Source of the DNA: Pseudomonas sp. BCA17
Lineage (GTDB): Bacteria > Pseudomonadota > Gammaproteobacteria > Pseudomonadales > Pseudomonadaceae
Assembly: GCF_004519405.1 (NCBI RefSeq)
Contig: NZ_SGWI01000007.1
Location: forward strand, 62,001 to 126,000
DNA: 64,000 nt
Direction: 5' to 3'
Each line of letters starts with the position of its first letter. The stretch's first letter is position 1. The position numbers and the translations under genes are program-made. Below, piece after piece: positions 25,988 to 35,058 of this stretch. Under the pieces are notes generated by a model that saw nothing but the letters and a program-made list of their open reading frames with translations, did no database searches and had not been told where the DNA came from.

Positions 25988-26989
25988 CTACCCCGTAACC
26001 ACACGGTTCTTGCCCTGGCGTTTGGCCTCGTACATTGCGGCATCGGCCCGGGCGAACAGGCTGTCCAACGTTGAGTCGTCTTCGCGCAAGCCGGCCAGGC
26101 CCTGGCTGATAGTCACGGTAAACTCCCGGCCCTCATAGCTGAAACTCAACGCCTGGATTTCCTTGCCCAGCCGCTCGGCGACCTGCAACGCCATCTCCGG
26201 TGCGCATCCGGGCAGCACCGCAGCGAATTCTTCGCCGCCAATGCGCCCGAACAGATCACCACGGCGCAGTACGCTTCGGCCGCTCTCGGCAATACGCCTT
26301 AATACCTGATCGCCCTCCAGATGGCCGTAGGAGTCGTTGATGTCTTTGAAGTCATCAATATCCAGCAACAGGAACGCCAGCGGGGTGCCCTGGGCACAGG
26401 CGCTGTCGAACGCCTGGTTGGCACACTCGAAGAAGTGCCGGCGGTTGCTGCTTTGGGTCAGTACGTCGGTGGTGGCCAGGCGGTGCAGCTCCAGCTCCAA
26501 CTGCTTTTTTTCGGTGATGTCCTCGGCCATGCCGACCACGATCACCGGCTTGCCGGGCTCGGCCTGCTGGTTGATGTAGCACTTGTCGCTCAGCCAGCGA
26601 ATTTGCCCGTCGGCGGTGATGATGCGGTACTCGCGGTCCTCCACTGCGCCTTGTTCCAGCACACGCGCCAGGCTGTGCTCGGCGTAGTCGAGGTCTTCGG
26701 GATGGATGCTGTTGCGCCATTCACGTTGATCGGCCAGCAGCAGGACGGCGGAACGACCGAATATCCGTTCGTAGGCCGGGCTCACGTACAGCACGCGGCG
26801 GGTTTCCCAGTCGATGGCCCACAGCACGGCATTCACGCTGACCAGCAGCGAACTGAGCAGCTGCTCGCGCTCACTCAGCCGCTCGACTTCACCCTGGGCA
26901 TGCATCAGTGCCAACAGGGTTGCCGCCGCAGCCGGGCGAGTGTGTTCGGTCGTCGGAAGGTCAGGTTGAAAGGGCTTTTCGTGAACCAT
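25988..26989 (-). CDS. PAS-GGDEF diguanylate cyclase
   Basis: A 333-residue soluble protein that should make cyclic di-GMP. A PAS domain spans about 45-160 (VNAVLWAIDWETRRVLYVSPAYERIFG, ending in VGMAEDITEKKQLE). The GGDEF domain follows at about 170-333 with the active-site motif GGEEF. An RRGD placed five residues before it fits the RxxD inhibitory I-site, so product inhibition is likely. ATG 26989 is chosen; GTG 26995 is an alternative. It has no signal peptide. It is near, but separated by a REPIN from, the desaturase gene. Confidence 0.9.
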   Translation of the reverse strand: MVHEKPFQPDLPTTEHTRPAAAATLLALMHAQGEVERLSEREQLLSSLLVSVNAVLWAIDWETRRVLYVSPAYERIFGRSAVLLLADQREWRNSIHPEDLDYAEHSLARVLEQGAVEDREYRIITADGQIRWLSDKCYINQQAEPGKPVIVVGMAEDITEKKQLELELHRLATTDVLTQSSNRRHFFECANQAFDSACAQGTPLAFLLLDIDDFKDINDSYGHLEGDQVLRRIAESGRSVLRRGDLFGRIGGEEFAAVLPGCAPEMALQVAERLGKEIQALSFSYEGREFTVTISQGLAGLREDDSTLDSLFARADAAMYEAKRQGKNRVVTG

Positions 26990-27182
26990 CGGCACAACTC
27001 TCTCTGGGCTCGCCGCAAGGGTGGGGCGGCGGTCGCTACAAGGGCCACAATGATGGCGAAGTGTTCATTGAGAGAGGGGAATTGCGGTGAAGTTCCATGA
27101 TCCGGCTGACTAAGAAATGACGTCAGAAACCGGTGGCGAGCTAAATCCGGGGTGCTGTTAAGTTAAAGGGAACGCTCTACCC

Positions 27183-27284
27183 GTGGCGAGCGAGCTTGCT
27201 CGCGTTGGACTGCGCAGCAGTCCCATTCAAACCAAAGGCTGGGGCCGCTTCGCGGCCCAGCGGGAGCAAGCGCCCTCGCCACAG
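27183..27284. repeat. REPIN-like inverted repeat between cyclase and desaturase genes
   Basis: GTGGCGAGCGAGCTTGCTCGCG at the left and GGGAGCAAGCGCCCTCGCCAC at the right are inverted partners, with an inner hairpin GGGCCGCTTCGCGGCCC. It sits in the 313-base gap 26990-27302. The part of that gap left of the repeat holds the start region of the diguanylate cyclase and no further gene. Confidence 0.75.
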
Positions 27285-27302
27285 GAGGGCTTTGAGCTCT
27301 GG

Positions 27303-28487
27303 TCAGGCCGTCGTCGGGCGCAACGAATAGGTCTTCAATTGGTGAGCAAAATCACGCAGGGACTGGATGCCGCTAGCCTCGGCCTCGTGGACCCATTCCT
27401 TGATCGCCGCCAGCATGTCGTGGCCATTGGAGCTGGTCTTCAGCCAGATCTGCTGCAACGCCAGGCGCTTTTCGTAGATCACGGTCAGTGCGTGGCTGTG
27501 TTCCAGCATGCTCTGGATACGCAGGTGGTGACGGTCGTCCAGCAAGCTGGTTTCCCGCGACAGCAGACGTTTGGCACGGCGGAACTGGTGACGCACCGAG
27601 TGATCGACCTTTTCCAGCTCCTGCTTGACCAGCGGGCCGATTACCAGCTTGCGGTACTGGGCCATGATCTGGAAGCGGTTATTGAGGATCGCCATGGCGG
27701 TGTCCATGTCCAGGTGGCCCTTGCCCTCGACGCGGTGCGCGATAGGCGCGACACGCTGCACCTTGGCCAGGCGCAGGAAGCTGAACACCTTGATCCACGC
27801 CCAGCCCAGGTCGAACTCCCACTTCTTCACCGACAGCTTGGCCGAGTTGGGGTAGGTGTGATGGTTGTTGTGCAGCTCTTCGCCGCCAACGATGATGCCC
27901 CACGGCAAAAGGTTGGTAGCCGCGTCACGGCATTCGAAGTTGCGGTAGCCCACGGCGTGCCCCAGACCGTTGATCACGCCGGCGGCCCAGAACGGGATCC
28001 ACATCATCTGGATCGCCCAGATGGTGATACCGATCGTGCCGAACAGCAGCAGGTCGATCACGCCCATGATCGCCACACCCAGCAGCGGGTAAGGCGTGTA
28101 GAGCTTGCGTTCGATCCAGTCGTCCGGGCAGTTCTTGCCGTAGATGCGCAAGGTCTCGGGGTTTTCCGCCTCGGCGCGGTACAGCTCGGCACCTTTGCGC
28201 AGCACCGTGGACAAACCTTTGATAACTGGGCTGTGCGGGTCGTCGACGGTTTCGCATTTGGCGTGGTGTTTGCGGTGGATGGCGGTCCACTCGCGGGTGT
28301 TCTGCGCCGTGGTCAGCCACAGCCAGAAGCGGAAGAAGTGTTTCAGGCCGGCATTGAGCTCCAGGGAGCGATGGGCCGAATAACGGTGCAGATAGACGGT
28401 GACCCCAACAATGGTCACATGGGTCATCAACAGCGTGACTGCCACCAGTTGCCAGGCCGACAGATCAAGAAAACCGTTGTACCACAT
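27303..28487 (-). CDS. desA: Delta-9 fatty acid desaturase, DesA-like
   Basis: A 394-residue membrane di-iron desaturase introducing a cis double bond at C9 of acyl chains. It carries the three histidine boxes HRYSAHR (residues 34-40), HRKHHAK (71-77) and HNNHH (about 211), with hydrophobic segments between them. ATG 28487 is preferred (GAGGG upstream); the frame is open further to 28526. Its place next to a GGDEF/EAL gene and oscA-sbp-cys matches PA0286 of P. aeruginosa, the phospholipid desaturase DesA. The C-terminal 130 residues are a hydrophilic helical extension. Confidence 0.88.
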   Translation of the reverse strand: MWYNGFLDLSAWQLVAVTLLMTHVTIVGVTVYLHRYSAHRSLELNAGLKHFFRFWLWLTTAQNTREWTAIHRKHHAKCETVDDPHSPVIKGLSTVLRKGAELYRAEAENPETLRIYGKNCPDDWIERKLYTPYPLLGVAIMGVIDLLLFGTIGITIWAIQMMWIPFWAAGVINGLGHAVGYRNFECRDAATNLLPWGIIVGGEELHNNHHTYPNSAKLSVKKWEFDLGWAWIKVFSFLRLAKVQRVAPIAHRVEGKGHLDMDTAMAILNNRFQIMAQYRKLVIGPLVKQELEKVDHSVRHQFRRAKRLLSRETSLLDDRHHLRIQSMLEHSHALTVIYEKRLALQQIWLKTSSNGHDMLAAIKEWVHEAEASGIQSLRDFAHQLKTYSLRPTTA

Positions 28488-28653
28488 AGGCTGTATGGCC
28501 CTCAGATAAAGTAAAAAACAGCTCATGCATTATCACTAAGCCAACAGAGAAAACCAGCCACCGTTTCAGATAGGAGTGACTGGATGTTTCTTATTCTATA
28601 ATCCGCAGCCTTTGTAGGGCGATTCTGTTTTTTTGGTAAGGATTACTGATCAT

Positions 28654-30567
28654 ATGCTGTTTTCATACCGAGGTGCCCTACGTGCGGGGCTGGTATACCT
28701 GCTGGTTTCCATTGTGTGGCTCCAGCTCAGCAACCATTTATTGATCAACTTTCTCGATGACCCTTGGGAGTTGGGACGTTGGCTGCAGGCGCGCGGCTAT
28801 GTGTGGGTGGCCTTGAGTGCGCTGGCGATTTACCTGATTTGCCTGCGTTTTGCTCGTACGCACCAGGTGCAGCAGCCCTTGAAAGAGAACCGCGAGCGCC
28901 TGCAACAGGCTGCCGCGGTGTTCGATTGCACCCGCGAAGGGGTTCTGGTCACTGATGCCCAGGGGTTGATCGTGCACGTCAACCGGGCCTTTATGGCGAT
29001 CACCGGCTATAGCCGCGAAGACGTCATGGGCAAGCAGCCTAGCCTGTTCAAGTCGGGGCGCCATTCATCGAATTTCTACCAGCAGATGTTCAAGACCCTG
29101 GAGCGCACCGACGAATGGAGCGGCGAAATCTGGAACCGGCGTAAAAGTGGTGAGATTTATCCACAGTGGCAAACCATCCGCGTGATCCGTGACGACCACG
29201 GCAAAGCCAGTCATTACGTGGCGGTATTTTCCGATATCAGCGCGATCAAGGATTCTGAGCACGAACTGGCCCATCTGGCCCATCACGATCCGCTGACCGG
29301 CCTGCCCAACCGCCTGCTCTTCACCGACCGCGCTGAACAGGCATTGGCTTCGGCGCAAATACACAAACGCGGCTGCGCGTTGCTGTTGATGGACCTGGAC
29401 CACTTCAAAATCATCAACGACAGCCTCGGCCACACGACCGGCGATCAGTTGCTCAAGGCGGTGGGTGAGCGCCTGACAGGCCTGTTCGGCCCCGGCGTGA
29501 CCTTGGCGCGCCTCGGCGGGGATGAGTTCGCCGTGTTGGCGGAGAGTTGTCCACAGGTGGTCCAGGCGGCTGCATTGGCCCAGAGAATGCTCGAGGCGAT
29601 GAAAGAGCCGTTCGTGTTTGATGGCAACCAGCTGTTTATCAGTGCCAGCATCGGTATCAGCCTGTTTCCCAGCGACGCCCTCAGCGCCGAACAACTGCTG
29701 CGCAATGCCGATTCGGCACTGTTCAAGGCCAAAAGCATTGGGCGCGAAGGCTACGCGCTGTACACCGAAGAACTCACCGCCCACGCTCAGTATCGGGTGG
29801 AAATCGCCAGCGAATTGCGCCGCGCCCTTGATCAGCAAGAGTTGCGTGTCTACTACCAACCGGTGCATGACCTGCATAACGGCCGCCTGGTCGGTGTCGA
29901 GGCCCTGGTCCGCTGGCAGCATCCGGAGCGCGGCCTTGTGCCGCCGGGGGAGTTTATTCCCATCGCTGAACGTACCGGGCTGATTGCCGAGATCGACGCC
30001 TGGGTGATGCACCATGCCTGTCGCCAGATGTGCCAATGGCTGGCCGAGGGGGTGCCGCTGAGTTTTATTGCGGTCAACGTGTCCAGCCGCTTGTTCGCCC
30101 GACGCGAACTGTATGAACAAGTCGCCCAGGTCCTGCATACCACCGGCCTGGCCCCGGCGTTCCTGGAGCTGGAAGTCACGGAAAGTGCGGTGATGGATGA
30201 CCCTGAAGTCGCCCTGGAGCAACTGCACCGCCTGCGCGAGCTGGGCTTGCGCCTGGCCATCGATGATTTTGGCACCGGCTACTCCTCGTTGCTGCGCCTC
30301 AAGCGCCTGCCGGTGCAGAAGCTCAAGATTGACCAAGGCTTTGTCGCCGGGTTGCCGTGGGATGAAGACGACGCGGCAATTGTGCGCGTGGTGATCGCCC
30401 TGGCGAAAAGCATGGGCATGCAAGTGCATGCCGAAGGGATTGAGCAGGTGGAGCAGGCAAGGTTCTTGTTGGAGCAGGCCTGCGATATGGGGCAGGGGTA
30501 TTGGTTTGGCCGGCCGATGCCGGCGCAGGAGATTGATTGGGCGAGGGCGCCGACCATTCACATCTGA
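28654..30567 (+). CDS. Membrane PAS-GGDEF-EAL protein (PA0285-like)
   Basis: A 637-residue cyclic di-GMP enzyme with two N-terminal membrane segments (about 10-30 and 50-70), a PAS domain (about 85-205), GGDEF (about 215-375) and EAL (about 385-630). The GGDEF motif is intact (RLGGDEFAV). The EAL domain keeps GVEALVRW, the DDFGTGYSSL loop and HAEGIE, so phosphodiesterase activity is expected and the GGDEF may be regulatory. ATG 28654 has AAGGA 11 bases upstream. It is divergent from desA, as PA0285 is from PA0286. Confidence 0.9.
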   Translation: MLFSYRGALRAGLVYLLVSIVWLQLSNHLLINFLDDPWELGRWLQARGYVWVALSALAIYLICLRFARTHQVQQPLKENRERLQQAAAVFDCTREGVLVTDAQGLIVHVNRAFMAITGYSREDVMGKQPSLFKSGRHSSNFYQQMFKTLERTDEWSGEIWNRRKSGEIYPQWQTIRVIRDDHGKASHYVAVFSDISAIKDSEHELAHLAHHDPLTGLPNRLLFTDRAEQALASAQIHKRGCALLLMDLDHFKIINDSLGHTTGDQLLKAVGERLTGLFGPGVTLARLGGDEFAVLAESCPQVVQAAALAQRMLEAMKEPFVFDGNQLFISASIGISLFPSDALSAEQLLRNADSALFKAKSIGREGYALYTEELTAHAQYRVEIASELRRALDQQELRVYYQPVHDLHNGRLVGVEALVRWQHPERGLVPPGEFIPIAERTGLIAEIDAWVMHHACRQMCQWLAEGVPLSFIAVNVSSRLFARRELYEQVAQVLHTTGLAPAFLELEVTESAVMDDPEVALEQLHRLRELGLRLAIDDFGTGYSSLLRLKRLPVQKLKIDQGFVAGLPWDEDDAAIVRVVIALAKSMGMQVHAEGIEQVEQARFLLEQACDMGQGYWFGRPMPAQEIDWARAPTIHI

Positions 30568-30700
30568 ACTGCAATCAAAGGTGAGAGGGGGTAAGCCCCT
30601 CCCATGCTTGGAACTTTGCAGGGCCTTGTTTCGGCGCACAGGCACAAGAAAAACGCGCAACTGCGCGTATCGTCAGAAAATTCTTTCTAGTTATATAAAC

Positions 30701-30725
30701 ATTCTTAAATAGTATTTTTAAGAAT
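30701..30725. promoter_or_regulatory. Perfect AT-rich inverted repeat upstream of oscA-sbp, candidate CysB site
   Basis: ATTCTTAAA (30701-30709) and TTTAAGAAT (30717-30725) are a perfect 9-base inverted repeat with a 7-base spacer, 81 bases before oscA. CysB, the LysR-type sulfur regulator, binds AT-rich sites of this kind before sulfate genes. The assignment is from position and sequence character only. The weak hairpin CGCGCAACTGCGCG near 30655 is separate. Confidence 0.4.
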
Positions 30726-30805
30726 ATCCGCGCTTATCTACTATCGCTCTCACGCCGCAAGCAGTGCCGCCACTGCCAGGCACTATTTATTTCAGGAGCG
30801 AAATC

Positions 30806-30988
30806 ATGAGCGCATCTCTACGTAGCGTCGACGGCCAGGACGAAGCAGCCATTTTGCGTGAGATCCAGAGCGCCCTGCGCGATCTGCGGTTTGGCGCGGT
30901 AGAAATCACCGTGCATAACGCCCAGGTGGTGCAGATCGAACGCAAGGAAAAATTCCGTCTGCAGAACCCGGGTAACAAACCGAGCTAA
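30806..30988 (+). CDS. oscA: Sulfur starvation response protein OscA
   Basis: A 60-residue DUF2292-type protein with the core LRDLRFGAVEITVHNAQVVQ and IERKEKFRL, matching OscA. In pseudomonads OscA is needed for use of organosulfur sources and is induced by sulfur limitation. AGGAG precedes ATG 30806. It lies 65 bases before sbp and is probably co-transcribed with the sulfate transporter genes under CysB. Confidence 0.9.
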   Translation: MSASLRSVDGQDEAAILREIQSALRDLRFGAVEITVHNAQVVQIERKEKFRLQNPGNKPS

Positions 30989-31053
30989 GCCAGAACGGCG
31001 ATAGACCCCGCAACTATAAGAAAAAGCCAACACCCGAATTTCAGGAGCCTTCT

Positions 31054-32064
31054 ATGTCGTCGATTCGCCGTTATGCCCTGGCCGCCTTGGCCAGTGCCGT
31101 ATTTGCCGGTTCCGCTGTTGCCAAGGACTACGAGTTGCTCAACGTCTCGTACGATCCGACTCGTGAGCTGTACCAGGACTACAACGCTGAGTTCACCCAA
31201 TTCTGGAAACAGTCCCACCCAGGTGACAACGTCAAGATCCAGCAATCCCACGGTGGTTCGGGCAAGCAAGGCCGGGCGGTGATCGACGGCCTGCGCGCCG
31301 ACGTGGTGACCCTGGCCCTGGCCGGCGATATCGACGAAATTGCCAAGCTGGGCAAGACCCTGCCGGAGAACTGGCAAACCCGCCTGCCGAACGCCAGCAC
31401 CCCGTACACCTCGACCATCGTGTTCCTGGTGCGCAAGGGCAACCCTAAAGGCATCAAGGACTGGGGCGACCTGATCAAGAAAGATGTCTCGGTGATCACC
31501 CCCAACCCGAAAACCTCCGGCGGTGCACGCTGGAACTTCCTCGCCGCCTGGGCCTACGGCCTCAAATCAGGCGGCAGTGAAGCCAAGGCCCAGGAATATG
31601 TGAAGGAGCTGTTCAAGCACGTGCCTGTGTTGGATACCGGCGCGCGCGGTTCGACCATTACCTTCGTCAACAACGGTCAGGGCGATGTGTTGTTGGCCTG
31701 GGAAAACGAGGCGTTCCTGGCGTTGAAAGAAGACGGCGGCGCCGACAAGTTCGATATCGTCGTGCCGTCCCTGTCGATCCTCGCGGAGCCGCCGGTGGCC
31801 GTGGTCGATAAGAACGCCGAGAAAAAGGGCAACACCGAGATTGCCACCGAGTACCTCAAACACCTGTACAGCCCGGCCGGCCAGGAGATTGCGGCGAAGA
31901 ACTTCTACCGCCCACGCGATGAAAAAGTCGCCGCCAAATACGCCCAGCAGTTCCCGAAACTGGACCTGGTGACTATCGACAAAGACTTCGGCGGCTGGAA
32001 AACTGCCCAACCGAAATTCTTCAACGACGGTGGCGTGTTCGACCAGATCTACACGGCGCAGTAA
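31054..32064 (+). CDS. sbp: Periplasmic sulfate-binding protein
   Basis: A 336-residue periplasmic binding protein for the CysTWA sulfate ABC importer. It has a signal peptide MSSIRRYALAALASAVFAGS with cleavage after SAVA, then the family start KDYELLNVSYDPTRELYQDY and the ligand loop QSHGGSGKQ. AGGAG precedes the ATG. It is separated from cysT by 241 bases that contain a REPIN. Confidence 0.95.
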   Translation: MSSIRRYALAALASAVFAGSAVAKDYELLNVSYDPTRELYQDYNAEFTQFWKQSHPGDNVKIQQSHGGSGKQGRAVIDGLRADVVTLALAGDIDEIAKLGKTLPENWQTRLPNASTPYTSTIVFLVRKGNPKGIKDWGDLIKKDVSVITPNPKTSGGARWNFLAAWAYGLKSGGSEAKAQEYVKELFKHVPVLDTGARGSTITFVNNGQGDVLLAWENEAFLALKEDGGADKFDIVVPSLSILAEPPVAVVDKNAEKKGNTEIATEYLKHLYSPAGQEIAAKNFYRPRDEKVAAKYAQQFPKLDLVTIDKDFGGWKTAQPKFFNDGGVFDQIYTAQ

Positions 32065-32108
32065 GCCGAACTCCCCGTAGGAGCTCGCCTTTCCGGCAAG
32101 GTTTTTAC

Positions 32109-32240
32109 TGTGGCGAGGGAGCTTGCTCCCGTTGGGTTGCGCAGCAGCCCCAAACCAGGCGACCGAGTTGCATCTGATGCAACGCGCAAACCGATTTGGG
32201 AGCGCTTCGCACTCCAACGGGAGCAAGCTCCCTCGCCACA
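32109..32240. repeat. REPIN inserted between sbp and cysT
   Basis: TGTGGCGAGGGAGCTTGCTCCCG (from 32109) and CGGGAGCAAGCTCCCTCGCCACA (to 32240, allowing the flanking AA) are full inverted copies. Between them lie inner hairpins GGTTGCGCAGCAGCC and GTTGCATCTGATGCAAC. The element may stabilise the upstream sbp mRNA relative to the permease genes. Confidence 0.85.
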
Positions 32241-32305
32241 GTTGGCTACTTTTGCAGGCCCGGCTAGCTTCTACAGTGGTTTTTACCCTTTAACCAAGGA
32301 CTCTT

Positions 32306-33124
32306 ATGTCGCGTCGTATCTCCCCCGTCATACCCGGCTTCGGGCTGACGCTGGGCTACACCGTGGTGTACCTCAGCCTGATCGTACTCATCCCCCTCGC
32401 GGCGATGTTTGTACACGCCGCTCAACTCACCTGGGATCAGTTCTGGAACATCATTTCCGCACCGCGCGTGCTGGCGGCGTTGCAACTCAGCTTCAGCACC
32501 GCGCTGTACGCCGCATTGATCAACGGCGTGATCGGCACGCTGCTGGCCTGGGTGCTGGTGCGTTACACCTTCCCCGGGCGCAAGATCATCGATGCGATGA
32601 TCGACCTGCCATTCGCCCTGCCCACCGCCGTGGCCGGTATCGCGCTGACTGCGCTGTACACGCCTAATGGCCTGGTCGGCCAGTTCGCCGCGGACCTTGG
32701 CTTCAAGATCGCCTACACCCCGTTGGGTATCACCCTGGCGCTGACCTTCGTCACGTTGCCGTTCGTGGTGCGTACGGTGCAGCCGGTACTGGCCGATATC
32801 CCTCGGGAAGTCGAAGAAGCCGCTGCCTGCCTGGGGGCCAAGCCATTGCAGGTGTTCCGTCACATCCTGGTGCCCGCGTTGTTGCCGGCCTGGCTGACCG
32901 GTTTCGCGCTGGCGTTTGCCCGTGGCGTCGGCGAGTACGGTTCGGTGATCTTCATTGCCGGCAACATGCCGATGAAAACCGAGATCCTGCCCTTGCTGAT
33001 CATGGTCAAGCTCGACCAGTACGACTACCGCGGCGCCACCTCCATCGGTGTGCTGATGCTGGTGGTTTCCTTTGTCCTGCTGCTGCTGATCAACTTGTTG
33101 CAGCGGCGCATCGAACGTCCATAA
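32306..33124 (+). CDS. cysT: Sulfate/thiosulfate ABC transporter permease CysT
   Basis: A 272-residue inner-membrane permease with about six membrane segments and the EAA loop VEEAAACLGAKPLQVFRHILVP at about 170. It pairs with CysW and CysA to import sulfate. AAGGA precedes ATG 32306, and cysW begins 13 bases after its stop. Confidence 0.95.
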   Translation: MSRRISPVIPGFGLTLGYTVVYLSLIVLIPLAAMFVHAAQLTWDQFWNIISAPRVLAALQLSFSTALYAALINGVIGTLLAWVLVRYTFPGRKIIDAMIDLPFALPTAVAGIALTALYTPNGLVGQFAADLGFKIAYTPLGITLALTFVTLPFVVRTVQPVLADIPREVEEAAACLGAKPLQVFRHILVPALLPAWLTGFALAFARGVGEYGSVIFIAGNMPMKTEILPLLIMVKLDQYDYRGATSIGVLMLVVSFVLLLLINLLQRRIERP

Positions 33125-33137
33125 GGAGGCGCGGAAC

Positions 33138-34010
33138 ATGTCCCAATCGTCTATTTCCGCCGCGTCCTCGGCCAACGCTGCCCGTCGTGGCAGTGCTGCC
33201 TCGCGCCGTATCCTGATCGGCCTTGGCTGGCTGGTGTTCGCGCTGTTCTTGCTGTTGCCGCTGTTTATCGTGGTGACCCAGGGCCTGAAAAACGGCCTCG
33301 GCGCGTTCTTCACCGCCATCCTCGAACCCGACGCGCTGTCAGCCTTGAAACTCACGGTGATCGCCGTGGTGATTTCGGTGCCGCTCAACCTGGTGTTCGG
33401 CGTCAGCGCCGCGTGGTGCGTGAGCAAATACTCGTTCCGTGGCAAGAGCATCCTGGTGACGCTCATCGATTTGCCGTTCTCGGTGTCGCCGGTAATCGCG
33501 GGCCTGGTGTATGTGCTGATGTTCGGCGCCCAGGGCTTTTTTGGCCCGTGGTTGCAGGACCACGACATCCAGATTGTGTTCGCCTTGCCCGGCATCGTAT
33601 TGGCGACCATCTTCGTCACCGTGCCCTTCGTGGCCCGTGAGCTGATCCCGCTGATGCAGGAGCAGGGCACCCAGGAAGAAGAAGCTGCGCGCCTGCTGGG
33701 CGCCAATGGCTGGCAGATGTTCTGGCATGTCACCGTGCCGAACATCAAGTGGGGCCTGATCTACGGCGTGGTGCTGTGTACCGCACGGGCCATGGGTGAG
33801 TTCGGCGCAGTGTCGGTGGTTTCCGGCCACATTCGCGGCGTGACCAACACCTTGCCGCTGCATGTCGAGATTCTCTACAACGAATACAACCATGTTGCCG
33901 CGTTTGCGGTGGCCAGCCTGTTGCTGATCCTGGCGCTCTTTATCCTGCTGCTCAAGCAGTGGAGCGAGAACCGTATCAACCGCCTGCGCAACAGCGCCGG
34001 TGAGGAATAA
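33138..34010 (+). CDS. cysW: Sulfate/thiosulfate ABC transporter permease CysW
   Basis: A 290-residue permease, second half of the sulfate channel. After a Ser/Ala-rich cytoplasmic N-terminus of about 25 residues there are six membrane segments and the EAA loop EEEAARLLGANGWQMFWHVT. AAGGAGG lies upstream of ATG 33138. cysA follows after 3 bases. Confidence 0.95.
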   Translation: MSQSSISAASSANAARRGSAASRRILIGLGWLVFALFLLLPLFIVVTQGLKNGLGAFFTAILEPDALSALKLTVIAVVISVPLNLVFGVSAAWCVSKYSFRGKSILVTLIDLPFSVSPVIAGLVYVLMFGAQGFFGPWLQDHDIQIVFALPGIVLATIFVTVPFVARELIPLMQEQGTQEEEAARLLGANGWQMFWHVTVPNIKWGLIYGVVLCTARAMGEFGAVSVVSGHIRGVTNTLPLHVEILYNEYNHVAAFAVASLLLILALFILLLKQWSENRINRLRNSAGEE

Positions 34011-34013
34011 GTC

Positions 34014-34994
34014 ATGTCGATCGAAGTCCGTAATGTCAGCAAGAACTTCAACGCCTTCAAGGCCCTGAACAGCATCAATCTGGACATCCAGAGTGGCGAG
34101 CTGGTGGCGTTGCTGGGCCCGTCCGGCTGCGGCAAGACCACCTTGTTGCGCATCATCGCCGGTCTCGAAACCCCGGACGCCGGCAATATCGTGTTTCACG
34201 GTGAAGACGTATCCGGCCACGACGTGCGTGATCGCAACGTCGGCTTCGTATTCCAGCACTACGCGTTGTTCCGCCACATGACCGTGTTCGACAACGTCGC
34301 CTTCGGCCTGCGCATGAAACCGAAAAACCAGCGCCCGACTGAAAGCCAGATCGCGAGCAAGGTGCACGAACTGCTGAACATGGTGCAGCTGGATTGGCTG
34401 TCCGATCGCTACCCGGAACAACTGTCCGGTGGCCAGCGCCAGCGTATCGCCCTGGCCCGCGCCCTGGCGGTGGAGCCCAAGGTGCTGCTGCTGGATGAAC
34501 CTTTCGGCGCCCTCGACGCCAAGGTGCGCAAGGAGCTGCGCCGCTGGCTGGCGCGTCTGCACGAAGACATCAACCTGACGTCGGTGTTCGTGACCCACGA
34601 CCAGGAAGAGGCCATGGAAGTCGCCGACCGTATCGTAGTGATGAACAAAGGCGTGATCGAGCAGATCGGCTCACCGGGTGACGTCTACGAAAACCCGGCC
34701 AGCGACTTTGTGTACCACTTCCTGGGGGATTCCAACCGCCTGCACCTGGGTGAGGACAAGCACGTGTTGTTCCGCCCGCATGAAGTGTCATTGTCGCGCC
34801 ATGAACTGGAAGATCACCATGCGGCAGAAGTGCGGGATATCCGCCCGCTCGGCGCGACTACGCGGGTGACGCTGAAAGTGGAAGGCCAGAGTGAGCTGAT
34901 CGAGGCCGAGGTGGTGAAGGACCACGACAGCCTGACCGGCCTGGCACGGGGCGAGACCTTGTTCTTCAAACCCAAGGTCTGGCAAAAGGCTTAA
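34014..34994 (+). CDS. cysA: Sulfate/thiosulfate ABC transporter ATP-binding protein
   Basis: A 326-residue ATPase driving the sulfate importer. Walker A GPSGCGKTT (about 35-43), the signature LSGGQRQR, Walker B VLLLDEPFGALD and switch His VFVTHDQEEAME are all present, followed by a C-terminal TOBE-like domain (about 240-326). It is shorter than the E. coli protein but of normal Pseudomonas length. It is the last gene of the oscA-sbp-cysTWA cluster. Confidence 0.95.
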   Translation: MSIEVRNVSKNFNAFKALNSINLDIQSGELVALLGPSGCGKTTLLRIIAGLETPDAGNIVFHGEDVSGHDVRDRNVGFVFQHYALFRHMTVFDNVAFGLRMKPKNQRPTESQIASKVHELLNMVQLDWLSDRYPEQLSGGQRQRIALARALAVEPKVLLLDEPFGALDAKVRKELRRWLARLHEDINLTSVFVTHDQEEAMEVADRIVVMNKGVIEQIGSPGDVYENPASDFVYHFLGDSNRLHLGEDKHVLFRPHEVSLSRHELEDHHAAEVRDIRPLGATTRVTLKVEGQSELIEAEVVKDHDSLTGLARGETLFFKPKVWQKA

Positions 34995-35026
34995 GCGCAA
35001 CGCGAAACCCGATGTGAAGTGGAAAC

Positions 35027-35057
35027 AATGTGGGAGGGGGCATGCTCGCCTCCCACA
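35027..35057. terminator. REP-type hairpin between cysA and the convergent DUF962 gene
   Basis: AATGTGGGAGGGGGCATGCTCGCCTCCCACATT folds with two small mismatches. Same unit as at 8991. It lies at the convergence of cysA and the next minus-strand gene, so it probably acts on both. Confidence 0.6.
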
Positions 35058-35058
35058 T

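Noticed and set aside
29065..30660. 531-codon minus-strand frame opposite the GGDEF-EAL gene
   Set aside because: Shadow; all catalytic motifs are on the plus strand.
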